From Thalassospira profundimaris (lineage in GTDB: Bacteria > Pseudomonadota > Alphaproteobacteria > Rhodospirillales > Thalassospiraceae): a stretch of DNA of 64,000 nt. Both the position numbers and the translations under genes were made by a program. Below are positions 43,944 to 52,801 of this stretch, in pieces. The notes beneath the pieces were generated by a model. That model was not told where the DNA came from. It was given only the letters and a program-made list of their open reading frames with translations, and did not search any database. The stretch is from contig NZ_JPWH01000001.1 of assembly GCF_003326755.1 (NCBI RefSeq), positions 118,227 to 182,226 of the forward strand. Reading direction: 5' to 3'. Each line of letters begins with the position of its first letter. The first letter of the stretch is position 1.

Positions 43944-44654
43944 TCAGCCTTCATCACCAGGCGTTTCGGTCGCAACAAGCAGCCAGTTCGGATCGGAACT
44001 TTCAAGATTACGGGCAAAGGTCCACAAATCTTCGGCTTCAATCACCTGATTGGGATCACCAGAAACGACATCACCCGCCTTGTTACGCACGATCGACACT
44101 TCTTCGGAAACGAACTTCACCGTGATATAGGCGGTGCGCCCTTCAATATTTGCATCATCGATAACCGCTGACTTAATGCCGACCAGGGTTGTTTCTTCAT
44201 GCTCGTCACTATTGGCACGGGCATCAATCGCACTGGAAAAATTCTTGTAAACCTCGGGCGACAGCAGGGAATTCAGCGTATCCTTGTCACCCTTGGCAAA
44301 GCTTTCAACGATCATTTCAAAAGCCATGCGCGCGCCATTCAGGAAGTCCTGCTGGCTAAAGGAACTGTCCGCAAGCTGGATTTGTGTCAATGCCGGACTG
44401 GAGACCGGGTTATCAGCCGCATTCCCCTTTTGCGCATCCGGCAAACGATACACATTATCGCTGCTTTGTGTGCCAGAATTCTCGCGCGGCGACACGCCGT
44501 TTGCATCATCGCGGGTGCGACGCCCGTAAATGTCGGTTGGACCCTGCTTCTCATTGCCGGTTTTACGGCCCAGCACACTGCGCAGGCGCAAAATCAGAAA
44601 AACAGCAATCAGAGCAAATAGAATTATATCAAAATATTGCAATTCCGGACTCAT
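43944..44654 (-). CDS. Tim44/TimA-domain membrane protein
   Basis: The 236-residue protein has one N-terminal helix (YFDIILFALIAVFLILRLRS), a low-complexity linker, and a C-terminal Tim44-like domain: FLNGARMAFEMIVESFAKGD, LLSPEVYKNFSSAIDAR, TAYITVKFVSEEVSIVRNKA and EAEDLWTFARNLESSDPNWL. Bacterial TimA/Tim44 proteins are ancestors of the mitochondrial import motor and often neighbour fxsA, secB and mltA in alphaproteobacteria, as here. Its bacterial function is not settled. The ATG at 44654 is the natural start. Confidence 0.87.
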   Translation of the reverse strand: MSPELQYFDIILFALIAVFLILRLRSVLGRKTGNEKQGPTDIYGRRTRDDANGVSPRENSGTQSSDNVYRLPDAQKGNAADNPVSSPALTQIQLADSSFSQQDFLNGARMAFEMIVESFAKGDKDTLNSLLSPEVYKNFSSAIDARANSDEHEETTLVGIKSAVIDDANIEGRTAYITVKFVSEEVSIVRNKAGDVVSGDPNQVIEAEDLWTFARNLESSDPNWLLVATETPGDEG

Positions 44655-44937
44655 GCTTTTGGGGTGTCGACGGACGGCAACCGCCATCATACAGCCTGTG
44701 TTCGTGAAATGGTATGGCCTTATCTGAATGCAAGGGCAACTGTCCAAACAGGAAAAATGTGATCAACTTCACCAGAACATCGATAAACGTGTTAAAACAA
44801 CATCAGATTGCTGGCGCGATGCCGCATTTTTGTCCAGTTATGTCGGTATCGCAATAGCTTGACAGCATTTGATACAAAATGTTGCGTTATAGACAATTCT
44901 GTTTGTTTACAAATAGCCAGCGCCAGACGGAGCAATT

Positions 44938-45522
44938 ATGGGCTTTATTCTTTTTGGCATTTTTGTCGTCATGCCGATCATTGAGATCGCCGTTTTTATT
45001 CAGGCAGGCGAACTGATTGGATTATGGCCAACCATTGCAATTGTCATTTTGACGGCAATTTTGGGCACATCATTAATGCGGGTGCAAGGCCTGCAAACCC
45101 TTGCCCGCGCCCAGCAGGAGCTGGACCGTGGCGAAATGCCCATTGGCCCCCTGTTTGACGGTGTCTGTATCCTGATTGCCGGTATCCTGCTGTTAACGCC
45201 CGGTTTTGTCACCGATACAATGGGCTTTTTGCTCCTGATTCCGCCGTTGCGCCGTGCCATTGGTGCCGGTGTGATTTTGAAATTGATGAAATCGGGAAAA
45301 ATGCGCATGTCCTTTGGGGCAAATGCGCGCCAGGGCGGCCACAAACCTGGTGGCAATCCGTTTGGCTCGGCTGGTCCCTCGTCATCTGGCGGGCGCCATC
45401 GCCCGGGCAGCGGCCCGATCATTGACGGGGATTACGAAGATCTTGATCAGCGTAATGGCAATTCCGATGAAACGTCATCTGACCCGGATGATCAAAATCG
45501 CAATCTGCCACCCCGTGACTAA
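44938..45522 (+). CDS. fxsA: FxsA-family membrane protein
   Basis: The 194-residue protein begins with FxsA-family membrane segments (MGFILFGIFVVMPIIEIAVF, LWPTIAIVILTAILGTSLMR) and the block LFDGVCILIAGILLLTPGF. A Gly/Ser/Pro-rich cytoplasmic tail of about 70 residues follows. E. coli FxsA affects phage T7 exclusion. ACGGAGCAATT precedes the ATG. It is divergent from tim44. Confidence 0.9.
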   Translation: MGFILFGIFVVMPIIEIAVFIQAGELIGLWPTIAIVILTAILGTSLMRVQGLQTLARAQQELDRGEMPIGPLFDGVCILIAGILLLTPGFVTDTMGFLLLIPPLRRAIGAGVILKLMKSGKMRMSFGANARQGGHKPGGNPFGSAGPSSSGGRHRPGSGPIIDGDYEDLDQRNGNSDETSSDPDDQNRNLPPRD

Positions 45523-45956
45523 GTGCATCCCGGATAACAACCCGATATCCAATATCGGACACGCAAAATGCAATATACGGGGCCGGGCCGCAAACCCGGC
45601 CTTTTTATATGATCAGTAAAAGGTCATCGCATTGAAATAACTGATTTAAAACCGGTTTTTCCGGCGATATTTCCAAAAGGTTTACCCCTCTTCGTGTTAC
45701 CCGGTACGGTCAGCAAAACAGGCAAAAACGGCGTTGTCCGCGCCTTGATCTTGCCCGTCTGATCCAGACATGCTAGGCCATCAGGCGTTATTTTCGTATG
45801 CCCCTTGGGGGCACCGAACCTTTGATGTCAGAAAAAAGCCGGTTTCGCGACGGGTTCTGAAAAAGGCGGGAACAGGTCAAATGACAGTCTCTTGCCCGAC
45901 CAGAAGGAGGCGGCTTTTTTCTGACCAATTCCAGGATTTGAGGGAGTTATCTTTTA
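45523..45956. other. Intergenic region between fxsA and secB
   Basis: 434 bases without a supported gene. It has the fxsA terminator (45581-45606) and, presumably in 45610-45940, the secB promoter, which I could not define. Short open frames there lack ribosome sites. Confidence 0.55.
45581..45606 (+). terminator. Intrinsic terminator after fxsA
   Basis: GGCCGGG CCGCAAA CCCGGCC is a 7-bp GC stem followed by TTTTT. Confidence 0.75.
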
Positions 45957-46451
45957 ATGGCTGAAAATACCACCGGTGCAGAAGGCACGGAAGCAGCACA
46001 ACAGCAGGCTGGCAATCCGATCACCATTCATGCCCAGTATATCAAGGATTTGTCGTTTGAAAATCCGAATGCGCCGGAAAGCGTTGCCCTGCAACAGCAG
46101 CCCAAAATCAACATTGATGTTGATGTTCAGGCCCGGACAACCGAAGACCAGCGCCTGCATGAAGTGGTGTTAAAAATCGACGTTCAGGCAGAAGTCGCCG
46201 AAAAAGTCGCCTTCATTGCCGAACTGCAATATGGCGCTGTTGTTACCCTGAATGTTCCCGATGAACACCGCCTGCCGGTTCTTCTGATCGAAGTTCCGCG
46301 TTTGCTGTTCCCTTATGCCCGTAAAATCATTGCCGATCTGACAGCCGATGGCGGTTTCCCGCCACTGATGATGCACCCGATCGATTTTACCGACCTGTTT
46401 CGCAAAAAATACGCGCAAGCCGCCGAAAGCACCCCGGCCGGTAACGCCTGA
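45957..46451 (+). CDS. secB: Protein-export chaperone SecB
   Basis: The 164-residue tetrameric chaperone keeps preproteins unfolded for SecA. It has the family pattern ITIHAQYIKDLSFENPNAPE, KINIDVDVQARTTEDQRLHE, VVTLNVPDEHRLPVLLIEVP and LLFPYARKIIADLTADGGFP with PLMMHPIDFTDLF. GAGGGAGTTATC precedes the ATG. The neighbours tim44, fxsA and hemJ match the usual alphaproteobacterial near-origin order. Confidence 0.96.
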   Translation: MAENTTGAEGTEAAQQQAGNPITIHAQYIKDLSFENPNAPESVALQQQPKINIDVDVQARTTEDQRLHEVVLKIDVQAEVAEKVAFIAELQYGAVVTLNVPDEHRLPVLLIEVPRLLFPYARKIIADLTADGGFPPLMMHPIDFTDLFRKKYAQAAESTPAGNA

Positions 46452-46489
46452 TTTATAGAATTAGATATTTATAAAATATCTTAAAACAA

Positions 46490-46521
46490 AAAAAACCCCG
46501 TTTTTCATAACGGGGTTTTTT
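46490..46521. terminator. Bidirectional terminator between secB and hemJ
   Basis: AAAAAACCCCG and CGGGGTTTTTT form an 11-bp stem with a 10-base loop and a T-run on both strands, between converging genes. Confidence 0.9.
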
Positions 46522-46554
46522 CTATTTTGGTCGTTCCGATATTCTGAAATAAAA

Positions 46555-46983
46555 TCAGAAGGGCTTTCCGATGACCATAAAGACGATAATGATCATCAGG
46601 ATCGTCGGTACTTCGTTCAGGATACGATAAAATTTTGCCGGTTTGGTATTGGCACCCGCCTCAAAAACGCGACGATATTTTGCCAGCATCATATGAGTAA
46701 TCGTCATCAGGACAACACATAGCAGTTTCACGTGAAACCAGCCTTCGGTCATGGCACCGGTCACGCTGATCAGATATCCCCCAAACAGCCAACTGGCAAT
46801 CATGGCCGGGTTCATAATGGCGCGTAACAAACGACGTTCCATGATTTTGAATTTTTCATCAGCTTCCGAGCCTGGTGCAACGTCGCAATGATAAACATAA
46901 AGACGTGGCAGATAAAGCATACCCGCCATCCAGGCAATGATGCTGATGACATGTAATGACTTGATAATGCTATATAAATCCAT
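46555..46983 (-). CDS. hemJ: Protoporphyrinogen IX oxidase HemJ
   Basis: The 142-residue four-helix membrane protein begins MDLYSIIKSLHVISIIAWMA. It has the conserved histidine in LHVISIIAWMAGMLYLPRLY and further motifs YHCDVAPGSEADEKFKIMER, RLLRAIMNPAMIASWLFGG and WFHVKLLCVVLMTITHMML. HemJ oxidises protoporphyrinogen IX just before ferrochelatase in haem synthesis. hemH is 36 bases upstream on the same strand and hemE follows, so three late haem genes cluster here. A parS-like palindrome lies within the gene. Confidence 0.93.
   Translation of the reverse strand: MDLYSIIKSLHVISIIAWMAGMLYLPRLYVYHCDVAPGSEADEKFKIMERRLLRAIMNPAMIASWLFGGYLISVTGAMTEGWFHVKLLCVVLMTITHMMLAKYRRVFEAGANTKPAKFYRILNEVPTILMIIIVFMVIGKPF
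46724..46739. promoter_or_regulatory. parS-like ParB-binding site inside hemJ
   Basis: The sequence AGTTTCACGTGAAACC contains the perfect 14-bp palindrome GTTTCACGTGAAAC, the core of the ParB site TGTTTCACGTGAAACA. Only the outermost bases differ. It encodes Trp-Phe-His-Val-Lys of HemJ and lies about 2.6 kb from the putative origin, where parS sites are expected. Confidence 0.8.
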
Positions 46984-47018
46984 CGATCTCTCGGTTTTGA
47001 TTTTTCAAAGCAGCCGGA

Positions 47019-48113
47019 TCAATGTGTAGAGCCCGGCTGTTTGGCTGTTGCACAAACATGATCATCCGGGCACCACCAGCCACGGGTCTGGGCACTATCA
47101 CTATCCGCACCATTTTGGTCGAGGGCTGTTTGGGTTTCATTGATCACATTTACGAGACCACCAATAAATTTGGGATGCGAACACACTGTTCTGACCCGCT
47201 GATAAACCGGGATATTCAAATGATCGGCAATTTCGCGATATTCAATATCCAGTTCCACCAGGGTTTCGGAATGTTCGGTTACAAATGCAATTGGTACAAT
47301 CACCAAAGGCACGCCATCTTTACCGGCCCGTTTGATCTCATCCTCGGTTGACGGACCAATCCATTCCATCGGACCAACACGGCTTTGATAACTAACCAGC
47401 CAGTCCAGACCCGGAATGGCCATTTCATTCACCACTGCCTGGGCCGATTTTTCAATTTGCGACTGATAGGGGTCTTGACGCTTGGTAATGACTGCCTTGG
47501 GCACGCCATGTGCGGAAAACAAAAGACGCGGCGCCCCTTTATTTTCAGCCAACGCCTTTTCATAGCCTTCACGTACCATTTCTGCCGTGGCACTGACAAA
47601 TCCGGCATTGGTTGGGTAACAGCAGGCGGTTTTCATCGGCACATTCAAACCGATTTCCCGGCAGGCCCGTTTCCAGTCCTTGACCGATGATCCGCTGGTT
47701 GTGGTTGAAAATTGCGGATAAAGCGGCAGCAAAATCATTTCATCAGCACCCCAGGCCTTGACCGCACGGGCTGTTTCATCGGCAAAGGGTTTCCAATAGC
47801 GCATGGCAATGAAACAGCGATTGTCAAAACCGTCATCAAGGTCGTTCAGGCTGGTTTGCAAGGCATTGGCCTGATCCTGGGTCAGCTCCAGCAGGGGGGA
47901 TTTCCCCCCAAGATGGGCATAAATTTCCTGTGCGACCGGCTCGCGCCGCGATGAAATCAGCTTTGCCAGTAAAAACCGAAACGGATTGGGCAGGCTGATA
48001 ATAGCCGGGTCATTGAAAAGATTGAACAAAAACGGTTTTACGGCATCAGGGCCATCCGGACCACCAAGATTAAACAGGATGATGGCACGTTTTTTTTGAA
48101 CTTGATCGGGCAT
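47019..48113 (-). CDS. hemH: Ferrochelatase
   Basis: This 364-residue enzyme inserts iron into protoporphyrin IX. It has AIILFNLGGPDGPDAVKPFL, LLPLYPQFSTTTSGS, the active-site histidine in LLFSAHGVPKAVITKRQDPY, and VPIAFVTEHSETLVELDIEY. The C terminus carries extra cysteines (TVCSHPKF, WWCPDDHVCA), which recalls [2Fe-2S] ferrochelatases of other alphaproteobacteria but is not an exact match. AAGGA is 8 bases before the ATG at 48113; a TTG start 2 codons earlier is possible. Confidence 0.95.
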   Translation of the reverse strand: MPDQVQKKRAIILFNLGGPDGPDAVKPFLFNLFNDPAIISLPNPFRFLLAKLISSRREPVAQEIYAHLGGKSPLLELTQDQANALQTSLNDLDDGFDNRCFIAMRYWKPFADETARAVKAWGADEMILLPLYPQFSTTTSGSSVKDWKRACREIGLNVPMKTACCYPTNAGFVSATAEMVREGYEKALAENKGAPRLLFSAHGVPKAVITKRQDPYQSQIEKSAQAVVNEMAIPGLDWLVSYQSRVGPMEWIGPSTEDEIKRAGKDGVPLVIVPIAFVTEHSETLVELDIEYREIADHLNIPVYQRVRTVCSHPKFIGGLVNVINETQTALDQNGADSDSAQTRGWWCPDDHVCATAKQPGSTH

Positions 48114-48280
48114 AGACAAAATCCTTCCGTCATTCCGCCTTGGCGAAATGCACCATTTGGCCGTAAATCAAAAAATCCGCTCTGATCCTGCGCACAGGAT
48201 GACAGGAACCCTCAATAAAGCAATGAAGTTGCGTTTCATTACGAATTGATTTTTCCAATGGATTTCATTGATGAAATAAT

Positions 48281-49318
48281 TCATCCACCGCGACGAATGA
48301 AATCCACCAGCTTGGCAACATTTTCAGGGGAGGTTTCCGGCGTAATTCCGTGACCCAAATTGAAAATGAAAGGCCCTTTGCCCAGCGTATCGAGAATACG
48401 ACGGGTTTCGGCCAACATTTCATCACCGCCCGTAATCAGATACATCGGATCCAGATTACCCTGCACCGGACCCAGTTTTTGCAGATTTTCGGCAACCCAT
48501 TTCAGCGGAACACCACTATCAAGGCCAACAGCATCCACCCCGGTCAGATTTTTGAAATCCGTCAAATGCAAACCCGCACCCCTTGGAAAGCCAATAATCG
48601 GCATATCCGGGTGCACGGCCTTGATGTTTTCAACAATCTTGCGGGTTGGTTCAATTACCCAGCGATGAAAACCGTTTTCCGACAAAACACCACCCCAGGT
48701 TTCAAAAAGCTGGATGGTTTCCGCCCCGGCCTTGATCTGTGCCAACAGATATTGTGTGGTGGCTTCTACCAGAATATCGATCAGTTTTGAAAAACCAGCC
48801 GGATCGCCATAAGCAAAACGACGAATATTGGCAAAATCCTTGCTGCCCTTGCCTTCAACCATATAGGTCGCCACCGTCCAGGGGGCACCGGCAAAGCCAA
48901 TCAGGGCTGTATGCTTGGGAATGGCAGACGAAAGTTTGCTGACGGTTTCGTAAATTGGGCCAAGGACATCATGAATGCCATCGATATTCAGGCGTGAAAG
49001 GCCTGCTTCATCGCGAATGGGGTCAAGCTGGGGGCCTTCACCCTGCTTGAAGGCCAAATGCTGCCCCAGCGCCTGGGGAATGACGAGGATGTCGGAAAAC
49101 AGAATGGCGGCATCAAAATCATAACGGCGCAGCGGTTGCAGTGTTACTTCACAGGCCAGATCCGGGTTATAACAAAGATCAAGAAACGAACCGGCTTCTG
49201 CGCGGGTGGCACGATATTCCGGAAGATAACGACCGGCCTGGCGCATCAGCCAGATGGGGGGCGTTGGCAGTGTTTCGCCAGCTAACGCACGCAGAAACAG
49301 CTTCTTTTGTTCAGGCAT
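48281..49318 (-). CDS. hemE: Uroporphyrinogen decarboxylase
   Basis: The 345-residue enzyme converts uroporphyrinogen III to coproporphyrinogen III. It shows [35 protein letters not shown] and [20 protein letters not shown], with the late [15 protein letters not shown]. hemE flanking the replication origin is a classic alphaproteobacterial arrangement (for example Caulobacter). It is transcribed away from the origin. Confidence 0.96.
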   Translation of the reverse strand: MPEQKKLFLRALAGETLPTPPIWLMRQAGRYLPEYRATRAEAGSFLDLCYNPDLACEVTLQPLRRYDFDAAILFSDILVIPQALGQHLAFKQGEGPQLDPIRDEAGLSRLNIDGIHDVLGPIYETVSKLSSAIPKHTALIGFAGAPWTVATYMVEGKGSKDFANIRRFAYGDPAGFSKLIDILVEATTQYLLAQIKAGAETIQLFETWGGVLSENGFHRWVIEPTRKIVENIKAVHPDMPIIGFPRGAGLHLTDFKNLTGVDAVGLDSGVPLKWVAENLQKLGPVQGNLDPMYLITGGDEMLAETRRILDTLGKGPFIFNLGHGITPETSPENVAKLVDFIRRGG

Positions 49319-49848
49319 ATGTTTGTCCAGTTCCTGTTTTTCGATCCCCGGTCCACGGTGCCCAAGATGGGCCGTGACCTATCCAGGCCGTTTTTCCACC
49401 GTTCTCCTAACAAAACCCCTTTAAAGAAAAAAGGATGTTGTTTGTTAGTGGTTTCCTGTGGATAACCGGGATTAAATTTGGTTCACATCTTATCCACATT
49501 GCGACTCGGATAATTTGATCCGTCGCAATCAATCTTGGGGAAAACTGGGGACGACTCTGAACGACTCTCAGACTCTGCCTTGGGAAAAGGCGATTTTGAA
49601 TAATGGGGATAACGGGGAATAAACTGGTTTTGTGCCCGTTATCCCTGCTATCACGGGAGAAATTTTTCGGTTATCCCGAATGGGACAATTGGTTTGAGCA
49701 ATTTTGTAAAGGGCTTGGGATAAAATTCGTCTGATGAATTTTGCCGGAGTCGCACCCGTTATGCACATTTATCCACAGGCCCGACTCCGATTCAGGAAAA
49801 GTACCTTTTGAGACTGCGTAAAAAACAGGCATTCGCGATGGAGCAGAT
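49319..49848. other. Putative chromosomal replication origin (oriC)
   Basis: This 530-base region has no gene. Consensus DnaA boxes (TTATNCACA) lie at 49457-49465 (minus), 49490-49498 (plus), 49759-49767 (plus, TTATGCACA) and 49769-49777 (plus). Weaker variants such as TTATCCCNN occur between them. Seven GANTC sites (possible CcrM methylation) lie at 49503-49793. A T/A-rich stretch near 49416-49450 could be the unwinding element. The flanks are hemE on one side and the kinase regulator, maf, aroE, coaE and dnaQ on the other, and the genes face away. Together this is strong evidence for oriC. Confidence 0.85.
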
Positions 49849-50679
49849 ATGAACGACAAGACCAGCATTTTTCATCTGCACCTTGTGTCGGATTCAACCG
49901 GGGAAACCGTGGACGGGGTTGCGCGTGCCTGTGTTGCCCAGTTTCCCGATGTTCAGGCCCATGAACATGTATGGCCGCTGATCCGCACCGATGCCCAGCT
50001 TGCCCGTGTTCTGGCCGATATTGAACGTCATCCCGGCATTGTTCTTTATACGGTGTTTAACAGCGATATTCGCCGCAAGCTGGAAGAAGGGTGCCGGCGC
50101 ATGCAGGTGCCGCACAGCCATGTGCTTGATACCACCATCACCATGATGGCCGGTTATCTGGGCCAGCAGTCGCACGGACGGATTGGTGCGCTGCATAAAA
50201 TGGATGAAGATTATTTCAACCGGATCGAAGCAATTGATTACGCGCTTAGCCATGATGACGGGCAGGCAACCTGGGATCTGGAGGATGCCGATGTGGTAGT
50301 GGTTGGCGTATCGCGAACATCAAAAACACCGACATCGGTTTATCTGGCCAATCGCGGGATCAAAACAGCCAATATCCCCTTTGTGCCGGGATGTCCCTTG
50401 CCGCCGGAACTTGATCAGTTGAAAAAACCGTTGATTGTTGGCCTGATCAAGGATGTGGATCAGCTTGTTTCCATTCGGAAAAACCGGTTGCGCCAGATTG
50501 AACGCGGTGAAGGTGGCGATTATGTTGATCCGGTTGCGGTACGTGACGAGGTTTTTCAGGCCAGACGCTATTTTACGCAGCGTAATTGGAAAATTATCAA
50601 TGTAACGCGCCGATCCATCGAAGAAACGGCAGCCATGATTATGGCGACCCTGAATGACCGCCGGGAGGAAAGTGAATGA
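49849..50679 (+). CDS. Pyruvate,phosphate dikinase/PEP-synthetase regulatory protein (DUF299 kinase/pyrophosphorylase)
   Basis: The 276-residue bifunctional regulator phosphorylates and dephosphorylates PEP synthase or pyruvate phosphate dikinase. It has FHLHLVSDSTGETVDGVARA, the P-loop GVSRTSKTPTSVYLANRGIK, and CPLPPELDQLKKPLIVGLIK. Whether the target is PpsA or PPDK is not decided by the sequence. Its stop overlaps the maf start by 4 bases. It is the first gene right of the origin. Confidence 0.9.
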   Translation: MNDKTSIFHLHLVSDSTGETVDGVARACVAQFPDVQAHEHVWPLIRTDAQLARVLADIERHPGIVLYTVFNSDIRRKLEEGCRRMQVPHSHVLDTTITMMAGYLGQQSHGRIGALHKMDEDYFNRIEAIDYALSHDDGQATWDLEDADVVVVGVSRTSKTPTSVYLANRGIKTANIPFVPGCPLPPELDQLKKPLIVGLIKDVDQLVSIRKNRLRQIERGEGGDYVDPVAVRDEVFQARRYFTQRNWKIINVTRRSIEETAAMIMATLNDRREESE

Positions 50680-51272
50680 ACCGTCTTGTTTTGGCATCTG
50701 GCAGCAAGGCCCGATTAACGATGCTGCAAAATGCCGGCATTGATTGCGAAGCCGTGGCATCGATGATTGATGAGGATGGTTACAAGCAGGCGATGAAGGC
50801 CGAGGGGGCATCGGCAATGGAAGCTGCCGAAACCCTGGCGGAAATGAAGGCCCTGCGCATGTATCGCCAGCGCTCCGATGCCATTGTGATTGCGGCTGAC
50901 CAGATGCTGGAATGTAACGGGATCTGGTTTGATAAACCCCGGAATCGGGACCAGACCCGTGCGCAGCTTCAGGCGTTGCGTGGTAAGCGTCATCAGCTTG
51001 TATCGGCGGCTGTGGTTTACAAGGAAGGGTCGCGCATTTGGGGCAAAATCGATACCGCCCATTTAACCATGCGCAATTTTAGTGATGACTGGCTGGAATG
51101 GTATCTTGACCAGGCTGGCGAGGAAATTTTTCATTGTGTCGGCGGCTATCAGTTGGAAGGGTTGGGCGCACAGCTTTTTACCGAGGTAAAAGGGGATTAT
51201 TTTACCGTATTGGGCATGCCACTTTTGCCCCTGATCGGTTTTTTGCGTGATCATGGTGTTCTCAAGGCCTGA
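50676..51272 (+). CDS. Maf-family nucleotide pyrophosphatase
   Basis: The 198-residue Maf protein begins MNRLVLASGSKARLTMLQNA. The usual SxRR motif reads SKAR and the catalytic acid motif region is VIAADQMLECNG. A C-terminal block GGYQLEGLGAQLFTEVKGDY completes the family. Maf proteins remove modified or excess nucleotides (pppN to pN) and affect septum formation when overproduced. It is coupled to the upstream kinase regulator gene and followed by aroE, a common order. Confidence 0.88.
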   Translation: MNRLVLASGSKARLTMLQNAGIDCEAVASMIDEDGYKQAMKAEGASAMEAAETLAEMKALRMYRQRSDAIVIAADQMLECNGIWFDKPRNRDQTRAQLQALRGKRHQLVSAAVVYKEGSRIWGKIDTAHLTMRNFSDDWLEWYLDQAGEEIFHCVGGYQLEGLGAQLFTEVKGDYFTVLGMPLLPLIGFLRDHGVLKA

Positions 51273-51301
51273 TTGTTGTTCTGTATTTGCCCGACGGATT
51301 T

Positions 51302-52183
51302 ATGATGGATTTTGACAATTCAAATAATATTCGCACTTTGTCTGGAACGTCGCGCCTGGCCGGGGTGATGGGCTGGCCGGTTGCCCATTCCAAATCGCCA
51401 CGTTTACAGGGTTATTGGCTGGCAAAATATGGCGTTGATGGTAGCTATATGCCTTTGCCGGTTGCCCCGGAAAATTTTGTGTCTGCTGTTAAATCTTTGC
51501 GCGATCTGGACTTTGCCGGGGTGAATGTGACGATCCCGCATAAACAGGCTGTTTTTGATGTTTGTGATCAATTAAGCGATCGTGCGCAACACATTGGCGC
51601 GGTGAATACCGTGACATTTACAGATGACGGTAAAATACTGGGCGATAATACCGACGGATTTGGTTTTATCGAAAATTTGCGTCAAAACGCGCCGGAAATC
51701 GATTTTACTTGCGGGCCAGCCGTGATTTTGGGGGCAGGTGGGGCCTGTCGGGCGATTATTGTGTCACTGTTGGAGGAAAATTGCCCGGAAATTCGCCTGT
51801 TAAACCGCACAAAGGCCCGTGCTACGGCCCTGGCAGGTGAAATCAATGATCCGCGTATCAGGGTTATTGATTGGGAACAGGCCAATCATTGCCTTGATGA
51901 TGCGGCATTACTCGTTAATACCACCAGCCTTGGTATGGTTGGGCAGCCGCCATTGGAAATTGACCTTGCCGGTTTGGCTGCGCAGGCAATTGTCACCGAT
52001 ATTGTATATGCACCGCTTAAAACCGGGCTTTTGACCCAGGCAGAAGCCCGTGGAAACCGGATTGTTGACGGGTTGGGCATGCTTTTGCATCAGGCCCGGC
52101 CAGGATTTCATCGCTGGTTTGGCATTGATCCGGCTGTTAGCGCTGAATTACGCGATTTCGTCTTGGGCGTATCGCAGGAATAA
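51302..52183 (+). CDS. aroE: Shikimate dehydrogenase
   Basis: This 293-residue NADPH enzyme reduces 3-dehydroshikimate. It has GVMGWPVAHSKSPRLQGYWL, the catalytic Lys in NVTIPHKQAVF, the Asp in DNTDGFGFIENL, and the Rossmann loop LGAGGACRAI. I use the ATG at 51302; the next ATG is at 51305 and an upstream TTG is also in frame. It sits between maf and coaE. Confidence 0.95.
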   Translation: MMDFDNSNNIRTLSGTSRLAGVMGWPVAHSKSPRLQGYWLAKYGVDGSYMPLPVAPENFVSAVKSLRDLDFAGVNVTIPHKQAVFDVCDQLSDRAQHIGAVNTVTFTDDGKILGDNTDGFGFIENLRQNAPEIDFTCGPAVILGAGGACRAIIVSLLEENCPEIRLLNRTKARATALAGEINDPRIRVIDWEQANHCLDDAALLVNTTSLGMVGQPPLEIDLAGLAAQAIVTDIVYAPLKTGLLTQAEARGNRIVDGLGMLLHQARPGFHRWFGIDPAVSAELRDFVLGVSQE

Positions 52184-52197
52184 TGGGATTTTCGTAA

Positions 52198-52791
52198 ATG
52201 GAAATTCTCGGTCTTACCGGGTCCATCGGTATGGGCAAGTCAACGGCGGCGGGCATGTTCCGCCATCTTGGTGTGCCGGTTTATGATGCCGATGCAAATG
52301 CCCACAGCCTAACCCGACCGGATGGGTCGGCCTTTGCCGATATTGCCGCACTTTTTCCGGATGTGATTATGGATGGTAAAATTGACCGTCAATTATTGGG
52401 CGCCCGGGTTTTTGCTGATCAGACTGCGTTAAAGGCGCTGGAGGGCATTTTGCACCCTCTGATTCGTGCCGCACGAAATGATTTTATCCGCAATTGCCAG
52501 CGGGCGGGCTTTGCTCTGGTGGTTCTTGATATTCCTTTGCTGTTTGAAACCGACGGCCAAAAGCAGTGCGATTATGTTGCGGTGGTATCAGCCCCAGCCT
52601 TTATTCAACGGCAGCGGGTCCTGAAACGCCCGGGCATGACCTCGCAAAAATTTACCGAAATCCTTAAAAAACAAATGCCTGATCGGGAAAAACGGCGGAA
52701 GGCCGATTTTATTATTCCGACGGGTTTGGGACGTGCAGTGACATTTCGGGCAATTCAGTCCATTATCCGCCAACTGACACATCGGACATAA
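52198..52791 (+). CDS. coaE: Dephospho-CoA kinase
   Basis: The 197-residue kinase makes coenzyme A from dephospho-CoA in the last step of the pathway. It has the P-loop GLTGSIGMGKSTAAGMFRHL, then VPVYDADANAHSLTR and VLDIPLLFETDGQKQCDYV. It lies 14 bases after aroE and 10 before dnaQ, a standard three-gene unit next to the origin. Confidence 0.95.
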   Translation: MEILGLTGSIGMGKSTAAGMFRHLGVPVYDADANAHSLTRPDGSAFADIAALFPDVIMDGKIDRQLLGARVFADQTALKALEGILHPLIRAARNDFIRNCQRAGFALVVLDIPLLFETDGQKQCDYVAVVSAPAFIQRQRVLKRPGMTSQKFTEILKKQMPDREKRRKADFIIPTGLGRAVTFRAIQSIIRQLTHRT

Positions 52792-52801
52792 CGGAACTGC
52801 C

